DNA of 14,423 nt from JAVBKB01 sp031554275 (GCA_031554275.1 JAVBKB010000074.1:1-14423), one strand, 5' to 3'. Positions 1-6,940 are shown, counted from the stretch's first letter. Notes: generated by a model from the letters alone, not told the origin. Numbers and translations are program-made.

Positions 1-617
1 GCCATGATTTACTTGCTCCATGGGAAACTAAATTTTGTTTACAATACAAAAAAAGAATGCGTAACAGTTTAGAGCTTTCGCTAACACAACTGAACCCATT
101 CCCTTGTCCAGTTATAGTTTGTCCGTTTTACGAGTTTTAAATCATGTAACAGGCAGAGAATATTTTGCGTGCAATTGAATTTATTCCCTTGTCCGCCTTT
201 GAATCTTTTATTCAATTCTATATTTTTTTCAACTGTTTTACCGTGATTGGCGAAGAGCCTCATTTCTTAATTTATACATATTAATACGAACAATTACTTT
301 TATAAAAATGGATTATTATGAAAATGTTAGTGAATGCTTTTTTGGCTTCTTCTACAATATAGATGAATTCATGCTTTTTAACTGTTATTTTTAGTTACAA
401 GCTTGTTGAATTGACTAAAAAGCATAATTTCAGCAAATGTTTATCTTGGAAACTCATGAGATCAAAAAATTTGCAGATTTTTAAGTTTCTAACCAATCTC
501 AACTTGTTAGATATTGCAAGATTTAAAGGAGGGGATCGTCTTATTACATATTGATTAATGGCAATTAGCAGTGAAAATGTAAATAAAAAAGAAAAAAAGA
601 TAGGAGAATGAATCATT
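1..617. other. Upstream region without a supported gene
   Basis: This AT-rich stretch has only short open frames with no convincing ribosome binding site and no recognisable protein motif, on either strand. I see a 12-base direct repeat, ATTCCCTTGTCC, at 98-109 and 183-194. A very good Shine-Dalgarno-like string, AAAGGAGGGG, lies at 525-534 but no ATG, GTG or TTG start sits at a useful distance behind it. A 17-codon frame (558-611) ends just before the start of the next gene and overlaps its ribosome binding site, but it has no binding site of its own. A possible promoter for the downstream gene is TTGTTG with TAATTT 16 bases later around 402-430; this is weak. Confidence 0.5.
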
Positions 618-2870
618 ATGAAACAAAAAATTATGAAGAAAAGTTTATTCGTAGTATTAGCATGTGTAGTTGTTTTTTCAACATTTGCTGGATTTTTAAA
701 TCCAGCTCCAGCTTCAGCAGCAGTTTTTAATAAGGCAGTGAAGGCCTATATTGGAGGCCAAGACAGTGCTTTTTTTATTCTACGAGAGGATGGAACCGTA
801 TTATCTTGGGGGCAATCTGATTTATTGGGTCGTCCCTTGACAGAAGAGGATAGCGGGATTCCAACTTTAATCCCAGGATTAACTGGCGTTAAAGATTTGC
901 ATTGTAGTGATCAAGTAATCTTTGCTGAAATGTTAGATGGAACATATAAGTCGTGGGGGTACACTGGTGCTGGACGTGAATCTGAATTTGAAGTACCTGC
1001 AACTGTTCCTCAATTAGGTGTGAATCAAGTCAAAAAATTACATTTTATAAAAGACGGACCTAACTATGCTGAAATGATTGATGGCTCGATTATGTCATGG
1101 GGAAACAGTAACCTTGGTTATGACACTGGTTATCAAAGTCAAGCGACACCAAAAACAATTCAAACTCTAGGTAATCAAGTTGAAACACTCTATCCAGGTT
1201 TCTTTGCTACTTTCGCAAAAATGAAAGATGGGCGTATTCTTTCATGGGGATCGGATAGCCTAGGTTATGATGCAACTCCATATAGATATCAAATAACACC
1301 AAGAGAGGTCCCAGCGTTAGGAGTGAATCAAGTAGACCATATATACAATAATGATAGTTCAGTAGTTATTGCGAAGATGAAAGACGGCTCGTTTAAGTCA
1401 TGGGGAAATCATTATGGAAATGGTGGTGAACATATCTACCAGTTGATTCCAGAAACGATTACTGCTCTTGGATATAATGAAGTAGCGGAATTAAGAGTTG
1501 AAACCACGAACCCCTTTCAAGTAGCATTTGCTACAATGAAGGATGGTACGTTTAAGTCATGGGGCACAACTCATCTTCGGCTCCTAGGATATGAATTTGA
1601 TGGTTATACTTCTTATATTGAATCGCCAACAACTGTGACAGATTTAGGCGTGAATCAAGTTAAGAAATTATATTTCCCTGAAGCCATTCCTGGATCTACG
1701 AGAAAATCCGCAAAACCAGCATTTGCTGAAATGATTGATGGTACATTTGTGGCTTGGGGAAATCGCTCTTATGGTCAATTAGGAGTAGGAAATAGTGATG
1801 GAATTTATTCTCCCCAATTTAAACCAATTGCTGTCCCTTCGTTGGGAACAAATCAAGTTGAGAATATTATCCAATGTGGACGGGCCACAATCGCTCAAAT
1901 GAAAGATGGCTCATTTATGGGAACTGGTGATAATTCCTATGGGACGCTTGGTTTACCGCAAGTTGAAGATGACGATGGACAATATAGAATACACTCATTT
2001 GTTAAATTACCTGGTCTTTCTGCAACTGAAATTGCTCAATTAGTTGCCCCATTAAAGTATGATACTAACCTTGCAATCTTATTTGTTATGAAAGATGGTA
2101 CGGTTAAAGAAATGGGTAGTTCTAATCCAAATGGTTCAATGATGCTAGAAGAAATCTATGGTCCAGATAAAGCACCGACATTAACAGGTGCCGATGCTAT
2201 CACTATCAAGACCAATTCAACATTCGACTATCTACAAGGCGTGACAGCGACTGATTTAGAAGATGGTGACTTAACTTCTTCCATTAGCTATAGCGGCACT
2301 GTTAACACGAATATCCCTGGTTTATATCCAGTCAATTACAGTGTAACGGACAAAGCAGATAACGTCACAACGGTAACACGAAATATCCGAGTAGCGAATG
2401 CTCCAGTTATTACTGGTCATGGCGCAAGAACAATTTCAACAGTCGTTGCGTTTGATCCAATGTTTAATATTTCTGCAACCGATACGAATGATGGTGCGAT
2501 TACTGACAAAATTGTCATGGTTAATACACTTGACCAATCAAAACCAGGTATTTACAAAATCACCTATACAGTAACAAATTCATTCGGATTGTCAACTACC
2601 GTTGAACGTGAGATAACAGTTATTGATACCGTAAGACCTACTATTTCAGGAACAGCCAATAAGAGTGTGAAAGTTGGCTCTGCCTATGATCCAAAAGCAG
2701 GTGTTACCGTATCCGATAATGTAGATGGTAATATTACGGATAAACTAGTCGTAACCTATCCAGCTAATTTCAGCCTAAACACGGTAGGTACTTACGTAAT
2801 TACTTTTTCAGCTACTGACGCGGCTGGGAATACGACAACCGTTCAACGCACATTAAATGTAATTAAATAA
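618..2870 (+). CDS. Exported RCC1-like beta-propeller protein with three Ig-like domains
   Basis: The 750-residue product starts with a signal peptide: basic residues, a hydrophobic stretch at about 9-27, and a likely cleavage site after Ala34 (PASA/AV). Residues about 45-505 contain roughly nine copies of a unit with the core 'xAxMKDGTFKSWG', often followed by LGY/LGV and by 'LGVNQV'. This is the pattern of RCC1-type repeats, which fold as beta-propeller blades. Residues about 517-592, 593-670 and 671-750 are three bacterial Ig-like modules of the DUF5011 type, each with a VTATDxxDG(D/A)xT-like strand and a final Y.V.D..GN..T strand. There is no LPXTG sorting signal, S-layer-homology domain or C-terminal membrane segment, so it is probably secreted or loosely wall-associated. 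AGGAGA at 602-607 supports ATG 618; an in-frame ATG at 633 is a possible alternative. It is monocistronic and ends at a strong hairpin. No enzymatic role is visible; ligand or surface binding is inference. Confidence 0.85.
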   Translation: MKQKIMKKSLFVVLACVVVFSTFAGFLNPAPASAAVFNKAVKAYIGGQDSAFFILREDGTVLSWGQSDLLGRPLTEEDSGIPTLIPGLTGVKDLHCSDQVIFAEMLDGTYKSWGYTGAGRESEFEVPATVPQLGVNQVKKLHFIKDGPNYAEMIDGSIMSWGNSNLGYDTGYQSQATPKTIQTLGNQVETLYPGFFATFAKMKDGRILSWGSDSLGYDATPYRYQITPREVPALGVNQVDHIYNNDSSVVIAKMKDGSFKSWGNHYGNGGEHIYQLIPETITALGYNEVAELRVETTNPFQVAFATMKDGTFKSWGTTHLRLLGYEFDGYTSYIESPTTVTDLGVNQVKKLYFPEAIPGSTRKSAKPAFAEMIDGTFVAWGNRSYGQLGVGNSDGIYSPQFKPIAVPSLGTNQVENIIQCGRATIAQMKDGSFMGTGDNSYGTLGLPQVEDDDGQYRIHSFVKLPGLSATEIAQLVAPLKYDTNLAILFVMKDGTVKEMGSSNPNGSMMLEEIYGPDKAPTLTGADAITIKTNSTFDYLQGVTATDLEDGDLTSSISYSGTVNTNIPGLYPVNYSVTDKADNVTTVTRNIRVANAPVITGHGARTISTVVAFDPMFNISATDTNDGAITDKIVMVNTLDQSKPGIYKITYTVTNSFGLSTTVEREITVIDTVRPTISGTANKSVKVGSAYDPKAGVTVSDNVDGNITDKLVVTYPANFSLNTVGTYVITFSATDAAGNTTTVQRTLNVIK

Positions 2871-2907
2871 CAAATTCCAAAAAGGTTGTCTGAAATGTCT
2901 CAGAAAT

Positions 2908-2950
2908 AAAGCATCCGGAGAAATACGAAACGTATTTTTCCAGATGCTTT
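2908..2950 (+). terminator. Terminator hairpin after the RCC1-like gene
   Basis: A 20-base arm (2908-2927) and its near-perfect complement (2931-2950) are separated by AAA. There is one G-U pair and one C-A mismatch. The right arm ends in TTT and is followed by TGAGTTTTC. The position, 38 bases after the stop codon, fits an intrinsic terminator. The symmetrical form would also work from the other strand. Confidence 0.7.
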
Positions 2951-2998
2951 TGAGTTTTCAATTGTGTTGAGAAAAGTGACAAGGCATCCCTGCCACTT

Positions 2999-3140
2999 TC
3001 AGTAGATTGTGTGCCACTCATACGTTTTGCCATCCGCACTTGTTTCTTTTTCGATTTCTTCCGTTAAAGCTGCGCTTGCGCTTCTAATTTATCGGCGATT
3101 TTTCTCTAATTAGTCGTTCGCGTGCTATAATTTTCAATAG
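2999..3140 (-). pseudogene. Possible frameshifted C-terminal fragment of a lost gene
   Basis: On the minus strand three frames join into one protein-like text when two single-base shifts are allowed: ARERLIREK, then IADKLEAQAQL, then TEEIEKETSADGKTYEWHTIY ending at TGA (2999-3001). The last part is open for about 28 codons, is richer in G+C than its surroundings, and reads like a charged helix followed by a compact tail. Just after the stop, an imperfect hairpin (about 2973-2999, inner stem GGCA/TGCC) followed by CTTTTC on the minus strand looks like a worn terminator. I do not recognise the parent family. The join could be chance, so this is a tentative call. Confidence 0.35.
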
Positions 3141-3159
3141 TAATCATAAGATTGCCAAA

Positions 3160-3220
3160 AAAAATCGTCCATTCTGAAATGGTTGTCTAGCAACTCATTT
3201 TACAAGATTGGACGATTTTT
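3160..3220. repeat. Long nested palindrome, terminator-like
   Basis: The outer arms AAAAATCGTCCA (3160-3171) and its exact complement (3209-3220) are a perfect 12-base stem. Inside lies a second hairpin: AAATGGTTG (3177-3185) and CAAC-T-CATTT (3191-3200), with one bulged T. A-runs and T-runs flank the outer stem on both sides, so it could end transcription in both directions. No gene with an end right beside it is intact. It may be a leftover terminator or the remains of a palindromic mobile repeat. Confidence 0.5.
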
Positions 3221-3232
3221 ATGTTTATTTTT

Positions 3233-3285
3233 AAAAATTAAAAATGGGCTCCAGTTTGTCAGCTAACTGACTTTCTGGATAGCCC
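3233..3285 (-). terminator. Terminator of the infC-rpmI-rplT operon
   Basis: Read on the minus strand just after the rplT stop, the stem GGGCT (3246-3250)/AGCCC (3281-3285), CCAG/CTGG and GTCAG (3258-3262)/CTGAC (3267-3271) forms a long hairpin with a small internal loop and a CTAA apical loop on the plus strand. It is followed on the minus strand by T-rich sequence (3245 down to 3233). This is a standard intrinsic terminator 13 bases past the stop codon. Confidence 0.85.
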
Positions 3286-3298
3286 AAAATATAATTAT

Positions 3299-4027
3299 TT
3301 ATTGCTCAATACAGAAATCACAAGGATCTGCATGACCTGTTTCAATAGCCTCTGCTAATGTAGCAGATTTAATGATTTTGCTTTTCGCAAGTGCAGTGCA
3401 AGCTTCTGTAGAGTGATAGCTTTTCCCGTTCGGCGTGTAATAAACAGTGTCTTCAGCAACAACCTTTACAGGTGTAACTTCAGCTGCTTCTACCTTTTCT
3501 GCTGCTGGCTTTTTCGCAGCTTTTGGAGTTGAAACCTCTTCTGCTACTGGTGCAATTGATTTTTCTACAGCTTCAGGTGCTACTGGCTTTTCTACAGCTT
3601 TTGGTGCTACTGGCTTTTCTACAGCTTTTGGTGCTGCTGGCTTCGCAGCTTTCGCCTTACCAGGTGCAGTTACAGTTCCTGCATTCTTTGCTTTATCAAC
3701 AAGTGCAGTGAATCCAGCTGGATCTGCAATTGCGATCTCAGAAAGCATCTTACGATTAACTTCAATGCCTGCTTGCTTTAAACCAAACATTAATTTGCTA
3801 TAAGAAATGCCATTCAATCTTGCTGCCGCATTGATACGTGCAATCCACAGCTTGCGGAAATCACGTTTCTTTTGGCGACGGTCACGATATGCATACATAT
3901 ATGACTTCATTACTTGTTGATTGGCAACTTTAAACAATCTATGTTTTGAACCAAAATAACCTTTTGCTAATTTTAAAACTTTTTTACGACGTCTACGTGA
4001 GACAACTCCACCTTTAACACGTGGCAT
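3299..4027 (-). CDS. rplT: Ribosomal protein L20 with a long C-terminal extension
   Basis: Residues 1 to about 116 are a complete L20 domain: MPRVKGG start, the RRRRKK basic stretch, then the conserved core 'RINAAARLNGISYSKL'. L20 binds 23S rRNA early in assembly of the 50S subunit and, in Bacilli, represses its own operon. L20 is normally about 118-119 residues; this product has 242. Residues about 117-193 are an Ala/Pro/Lys/Glu/Val-rich linker with repeated 'APKAVEKPV' units. Residues 194-242 form a small module with YY..NG.SYH, then Cys210, ending with PCDFC. His205, Cys210, Cys236 and Cys239 are spaced like zinc ligands. I chose ATG at 4027, not the in-frame TTG nine bases upstream, because AGGAG lies nine bases before that ATG and L20 proteins begin MPRVKGG. 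It is the last gene of the operon, 125 bases after rpmI. Confidence 0.95.
   Translation of the reverse strand: MPRVKGGVVSRRRRKKVLKLAKGYFGSKHRLFKVANQQVMKSYMYAYRDRRQKKRDFRKLWIARINAAARLNGISYSKLMFGLKQAGIEVNRKMLSEIAIADPAGFTALVDKAKNAGTVTAPGKAKAAKPAAPKAVEKPVAPKAVEKPVAPEAVEKSIAPVAEEVSTPKAAKKPAAEKVEAAEVTPVKVVAEDTVYYTPNGKSYHSTEACTALAKSKIIKSATLAEAIETGHADPCDFCIEQ
3561..3641 (-). repeat. Three 27-base tandem repeats inside rplT
   Basis: Units begin at 3561, 3588 and 3615 (plus strand TTTTCTACAGCTT..GGTGCTACTGGC) and differ by only a few bases. Each encodes nine residues close to APKAVEKPV in the L20 linker. The near-identity at DNA level suggests recent duplication by slippage, so copy number may vary between strains. 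Confidence 0.85.
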
Positions 4028-4152
4028 GGTATTCAACTCCTAATTATTTGATTGCAAGAATGAACTATTTGCATAAGAAAGACGATGTCCATCTCAAAAT
4101 TGTCCAAACTGCTAGTTAGATTCATTGCTACGAAGCTTACATTGCCTCAATT

Positions 4153-4350
4153 TTAAACGTTTGCTAGCATTTGACGGACACGTTTGTAATCACTAGGGTG
4201 AATCATTTGTCCCTTACGAAGATGACGCTTTTGCTTAGTTGATTTGTTCGCGAACAAGTGGCTTCCATAAGCAGTGTCACGCTTTAAGCCGCCTGATCCC
4301 GTTCTTTTCACACGCTTTGCAGCGCCTCTATGCGTTTTCATTTTTGGCAT
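4153..4350 (-). CDS. rpmI: Ribosomal protein L35
   Basis: The 65-residue, Lys/Arg-rich product begins MPKMKTHRGAAKR and contains the conserved 'FKRTGSGG'-like motif (here VKRTGSGGLKR) and a C-terminal 'HPSDYKRVRQML'. This is full-length L35, a small protein of the 50S subunit. AGGAGG is centred about ten bases before the ATG. It is the middle gene of infC-rpmI-rplT, 80 bases after infC. That 80-base spacer holds an imperfect hairpin, GAACG (4404-4408)/CGTTC (4424-4428), which may affect translation or transcript processing. The pairing of L35 and L20 behind IF-3 is the usual bacterial order. Confidence 0.97.
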   Translation of the reverse strand: MPKMKTHRGAAKRVKRTGSGGLKRDTAYGSHLFANKSTKQKRHLRKGQMIHPSDYKRVRQMLANV

Positions 4351-4430
4351 AACTATATCCTCCTACATAACTTTAATATCTTCATGATTTCGAATCACCA
4401 TATGAACGTTGGTTTGAAACAAGCGTTCAG

Positions 4431-4949
4431 TTATTTATCGACCTTAGGTGCAAGAATCAAAAACATACTTCTTCCATCCATACGTGGATGTGATTCAATT
4501 GTTGAAACCTCTTTTGCCAAAAGAGCAAATCGATCCAATACACGTTGACCGATTTCTTTGTGTGTGATGGCACGTCCTTTGAAACGAATACTTGCTTTCA
4601 CCTTATCGCCCTTTTCAAGGAACTTAATGGCGTTGCGAAGCTTTGTATCAAAATCATGCCCATCAATAGTCGGGCTTAAGCGAACCTCTTTCATTGTAAT
4701 GATCTTTTGGTTCTTTCTTGATTCCCGATCTTTCTTTTGTTGCTCAAACTTGTATTTCCCGTAGTCCATGATTTTGGCTACTGGCGGATTTGCAGTTGGA
4801 GCTATTAGTACCAGATCCAAATTCGCTTTTAAGGCAAATTCAAGTGCATCAGCACGACTTATAATCCCTAGTTGCTCTTGATTTTCACCAATAACCCGTA
4901 ATTCACGGGCACGAATGCTTTCATTGATAGCAACATCATTTTTGCTAAT
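4431..4949 (-). CDS. infC: Translation initiation factor IF-3, with ATT start
   Basis: IF-3 binds the 30S subunit and enforces correct start codon and initiator tRNA choice. The product has the IF3 N-terminal domain (about residues 6-76, with INE.IRARELRVI and the 'KIMDYGKYKFEQQKK' signature) and the C-terminal domain (about 83-168, with 'GDKVKASIRFKGRA'). I place the start at ATT (4947-4949), giving 172 residues beginning (M)SKNDVAINES. GGAGG lies nine bases before this ATT, while the ATG six bases upstream is only three bases from GGAGG, too close to work well. A rare AUU start is the known hallmark of infC, used for autoregulation because IF-3 rejects non-standard starts. Other in-frame starts upstream at 4955 and 5000 give N-termini unlike the family. 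The gene lies behind an L20 leader. Confidence 0.95.
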   Translation of the reverse strand: MSKNDVAINESIRARELRVIGENQEQLGIISRADALEFALKANLDLVLIAPTANPPVAKIMDYGKYKFEQQKKDRESRKNQKIITMKEVRLSPTIDGHDFDTKLRNAIKFLEKGDKVKASIRFKGRAITHKEIGQRVLDRFALLAKEVSTIESHPRMDGRSMFLILAPKVDK

Positions 4950-5039
4950 GGTCATCCACCTCCGAGTGCTTAAGCACATAAACCTCTTGATTATCATCAA
5001 TTTTGGTCAAAATGCTTTGTCCCTTTTACAATTTTGGCA

Positions 5040-5150
5040 CAAAAAAAACGGATGCATGTTGCACCCGCAGTAATTGATTAAAGTATCAAAACTATCCTGT
5101 TGAACCAGCCAACGACCTAAGGTGTCAATCTGGTGAGAAGCGGGTGCTTC
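5040..5150 (-). promoter_or_regulatory. L20-type leader with attenuator upstream of infC
   Basis: The minus-strand leader carries the hallmarks of the Bacilli L20 leader: GCACCCGC (plus 5140-5147), then a structured stretch containing GGTCGTTGGCTGGTTCAAC, then GCGGGTGC (plus 5061-5068), followed by GCATCCG (plus 5049-5055) and eight T residues. GCGGGTGC can pair either with the early GCACCCGC (antiterminator) or with GCATCCG (terminator). In the known system L20 binds the leader when free of rRNA and favours the terminator, lowering infC-rpmI-rplT expression. That mechanism is family knowledge; the alternative pairing is visible here. Confidence 0.85.
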
Positions 5151-5179
5151 TTCTTGTAAAAGAAATATTCACAATGAGT

Positions 5180-5208
5180 AGTGTATCATATGATCATCAC
5201 TTCGTCAA
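5180..5208 (-). promoter_or_regulatory. Promoter of the infC operon
   Basis: On the minus strand TTGACG (plus 5203-5208) and TACACT (plus 5180-5185) are 17 bases apart, and TGA precedes TACACT, giving an extended -10 (TGn). Transcription would begin near 5173, just upstream of the L20 leader, which fits. Confidence 0.7.
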
Positions 5209-5260
5209 ATTTAATTTTATAAATAATGTTTATCTGGAATGTCTAATTTGTGATCCCTAC

Positions 5261-6337
5261 TCACAATGATGAGTCACTAACTTTATTTGTGAACAAAGTC
5301 CTTACAATTGGATAGGCAATTTTTAGAATTGCTAGGATTGGTACTGAAAAGATTAATCCGGCAAGTCCTCCAATTCTCTCTCCAACGACTAAAGCAATCA
5401 TAATGAATAAGGGGTGAATTTGCAAGCTTTTTCCCATGATAATTGGGGAAATCACATTACCTTCGATAATCTGTAGCACAAAGATGGTCAAGAATACTTT
5501 CAAGAGCATCGTTTTCGAAATAGTTAGTGCAAGTAGCAACGCTGGAATTGCACCAATTATTGGGCCGAAGGTTGGAATAACATTTGTTAAACCAATAAAA
5601 ATGCCTAACAGAAGTGGATACTGCATATCGATCAATAGAAACACAATGTAACTAAGTATACCTATTAGAGTACAAACAAATAGCTGACCCCGGACATACC
5701 CACCTAGAGATTCATCAAGTGAGTGAACGAATCTTTCAGAACCCAAACGCCATTTCTTTGGGACTAACTTCAACAAATAGTCTATTATCTTGTCGTAATC
5801 ACGCAAGAAATAGAAGGTCACAAAGGGTATGATTGATAGCATAATCAGGAAACTTGGAAAGTCCTCTAATTTACTGCCATATCGATCCACTTGCTTTGAG
5901 ATTCTCACCTCGAAACGATCAACGAGGGTATCAACTTTGTCATGGATACCAAAAGGCAGTTTTTCAATTTGTTTATCGAATTTCCTTAAGACTTGATTGT
6001 ACTCTTTTGCTAGCTTAGGTGCGCTTTCTGAAAATTCTTTTATTTGTGCCATGAATAGTGGGGTTCCCTTATAAATTGCAAAACCCGCAGCACTAAAGAA
6101 AACTAAATAAATCAGAGCAATTGCCATCCATTTGCGTAATCCTAACTTCTGGAGCTTTCTAATCAGTGGATATAGTAGGTAGCTGATAAAAGCTGCTATC
6201 AAAAATGGAATTGTACAAATCCAAAGCAAATGCAAGAAGTTTCCCCAAACTGGATGGAGCAAAAAGAGTAAATAAGCAAGCAAACAGACGAAAAGAAATA
6301 AACCTAGACGATAAAGCCATTTCACTTGATTATTCAA
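5261..6337 (-). CDS. AI-2E (UPF0118) family membrane protein
   Basis: The 358-residue product belongs to the AI-2E transporter-like/UPF0118 family. It has N-terminal membrane segments at about 9-28, 35-58 and 69-90, a soluble amphipathic stretch (about 95-160), and a C-terminal membrane bundle with the family signatures 'GYVRGQL', 'GLTNVIPTFGPIIGAIPA' and 'EGNVISPIIMGKSLQIHPL'. Family members are proposed to export small molecules or ions across the cytoplasmic membrane; the substrate cannot be told from sequence. The start is TTG at 6335-6337; GGTGGTGGAG lies four bases before it, and no ATG exists early enough to keep the first membrane segment. An imperfect hairpin (6341-6385) covers this binding site. 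It lies 114 bases after the dUTPase gene, and no clear terminator separates it from that gene. Confidence 0.85.
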   Translation of the reverse strand: MNNQVKWLYRLGLFLFVCLLAYLLFLLHPVWGNFLHLLWICTIPFLIAAFISYLLYPLIRKLQKLGLRKWMAIALIYLVFFSAAGFAIYKGTPLFMAQIKEFSESAPKLAKEYNQVLRKFDKQIEKLPFGIHDKVDTLVDRFEVRISKQVDRYGSKLEDFPSFLIMLSIIPFVTFYFLRDYDKIIDYLLKLVPKKWRLGSERFVHSLDESLGGYVRGQLFVCTLIGILSYIVFLLIDMQYPLLLGIFIGLTNVIPTFGPIIGAIPALLLALTISKTMLLKVFLTIFVLQIIEGNVISPIIMGKSLQIHPLFIMIALVVGERIGGLAGLIFSVPILAILKIAYPIVRTLFTNKVSDSSL

Positions 6338-6340
6338 AAT

Positions 6341-6385
6341 GCTCCACCACCCAACTGTTATCCGTACAGTTAGTTTTGGTAGAGC
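6341..6385 (-). promoter_or_regulatory. Hairpin over the start region of the AI-2E family gene
   Basis: GCTC (6341-6344)/GAGC (6382-6385), ACCA/TGGT and AACTG/CAGTT form an interrupted stem. On the minus strand the right-hand arm contains GGTGGTGGAG, the ribosome binding site for the TTG start. Folding would hide the site. Whether this is regulatory is inference. Confidence 0.4.
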
Positions 6386-6451
6386 ATCAATATATTATGC
6401 TTTGCTTTTATTTTGGTTGTCTGAAATTCTCCAATTGTTCGCAAATACAGG

Positions 6452-6940
6452 CTAATAGCCAGCGTTCTGCCGTTCATGATTCACTTGATTCTTCACAATG
6501 TATGCATTTTCAATGTCAGCCTCTGAAAAACCAAGCAATTTGCCAAGGCACAAATATTGTGAGAACACCTGATTAAAGGCTTCAATCGTTGGATTCTGTT
6601 CAAAAGTAAGAATTGCTTTGTACACTTCAATAAATTGATTGGTTTGATCTGATTCCGCATCCAATTCAACTAACTTCATCACATTTTCCCATTTGTAAAT
6701 AATCCCAACAGAAAGGATGAAATGTAATCCATCAGCATACTCATCTAGAATTCGCTCTTTTGTAGATGGGGCTTTCAAGCTCCAAAACTTGAAGCACCTT
6801 GTTTCATTTGCTAACTCACCCAACTCAACCAATAAAGCTAATAACTTCTTAGCAACTAGTTCTTCTTGTGATAATTGGTGAATCTTTTCAATTCGCGTAT
6901 CTAATTCTAATTGCATTGCAAAAAGCTTTTGAAGATTCAT
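6452..6940 (-). CDS. Dimeric all-alpha dUTP diphosphatase
   Basis: The 162-residue product matches the dimeric, all-alpha dUTPase/NTP pyrophosphohydrolase family. This family hydrolyses dUTP to dUMP and pyrophosphate, which keeps uracil out of DNA and feeds dTMP synthesis. Metal-binding residues are seen in ELGEL (Glu39, Glu42), with Glu46 in the following NETRCFKFW stretch, and in DEYADGLHF (Glu67, Asp70), the E-x2-E...E-x2-D layout of this family. It is unrelated to the trimeric dUTPase fold. The ATG overlaps the mreD stop by four bases (ATGA), and AGGAGG-like sequence lies inside the end of mreD, so translation is likely coupled to mreD. Its place in an mre operon is a genomic association; I infer no wall role from it. 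Confidence 0.88.
   Translation of the reverse strand: MNLQKLFAMQLELDTRIEKIHQLSQEELVAKKLLALLVELGELANETRCFKFWSLKAPSTKERILDEYADGLHFILSVGIIYKWENVMKLVELDAESDQTNQFIEVYKAILTFEQNPTIEAFNQVFSQYLCLGKLLGFSEADIENAYIVKNQVNHERQNAGY

Noticed and set aside
81..263. Minus-strand 60-codon frame with two GGACAAGGGAAT copies
   Set aside because: No ribosome binding site, no recognisable motif, and surrounded by noncoding AT-rich DNA. The 12-base repeat may be chance.
525..534. Strong Shine-Dalgarno-like AAAGGAGGGG
   Set aside because: No start codon lies within a usable distance and no frame follows; probably fortuitous or the remains of a lost gene.
363..616. Overlapping short frames on both strands upstream of the RCC1-like gene
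   Set aside because: They overlap each other, have low-complexity composition and lack start signals.
3447..3803. Plus-strand frames across the L20 linker (Ala/Ser/Thr- or Leu-rich)
   Set aside because: They are antisense shadows of the repetitive rplT linker and lack start signals.
4037..4152. 19-codon frame MDIVFLMQIVHSCNQIIRS in the rpmI-rplT spacer, ending at the rplT binding site
   Set aside because: No ribosome binding site of its own is visible; the long spacer is noted but a gene is not supported.
5248..5266. TTGTGA/TCACAA hairpin at the end of the AI-2E family gene
   Set aside because: It overlaps the stop codon and is not followed by a T-run on the minus strand, so I do not call it a terminator.
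2884..6427. 13-base direct repeat GGTTGTCTGAAAT at 2884-2896 and 6415-6427
   Set aside because: A match of this length between two places in an AT-rich 14-kb window is expected by chance, and no insertion-sequence ends or target duplications accompany it.
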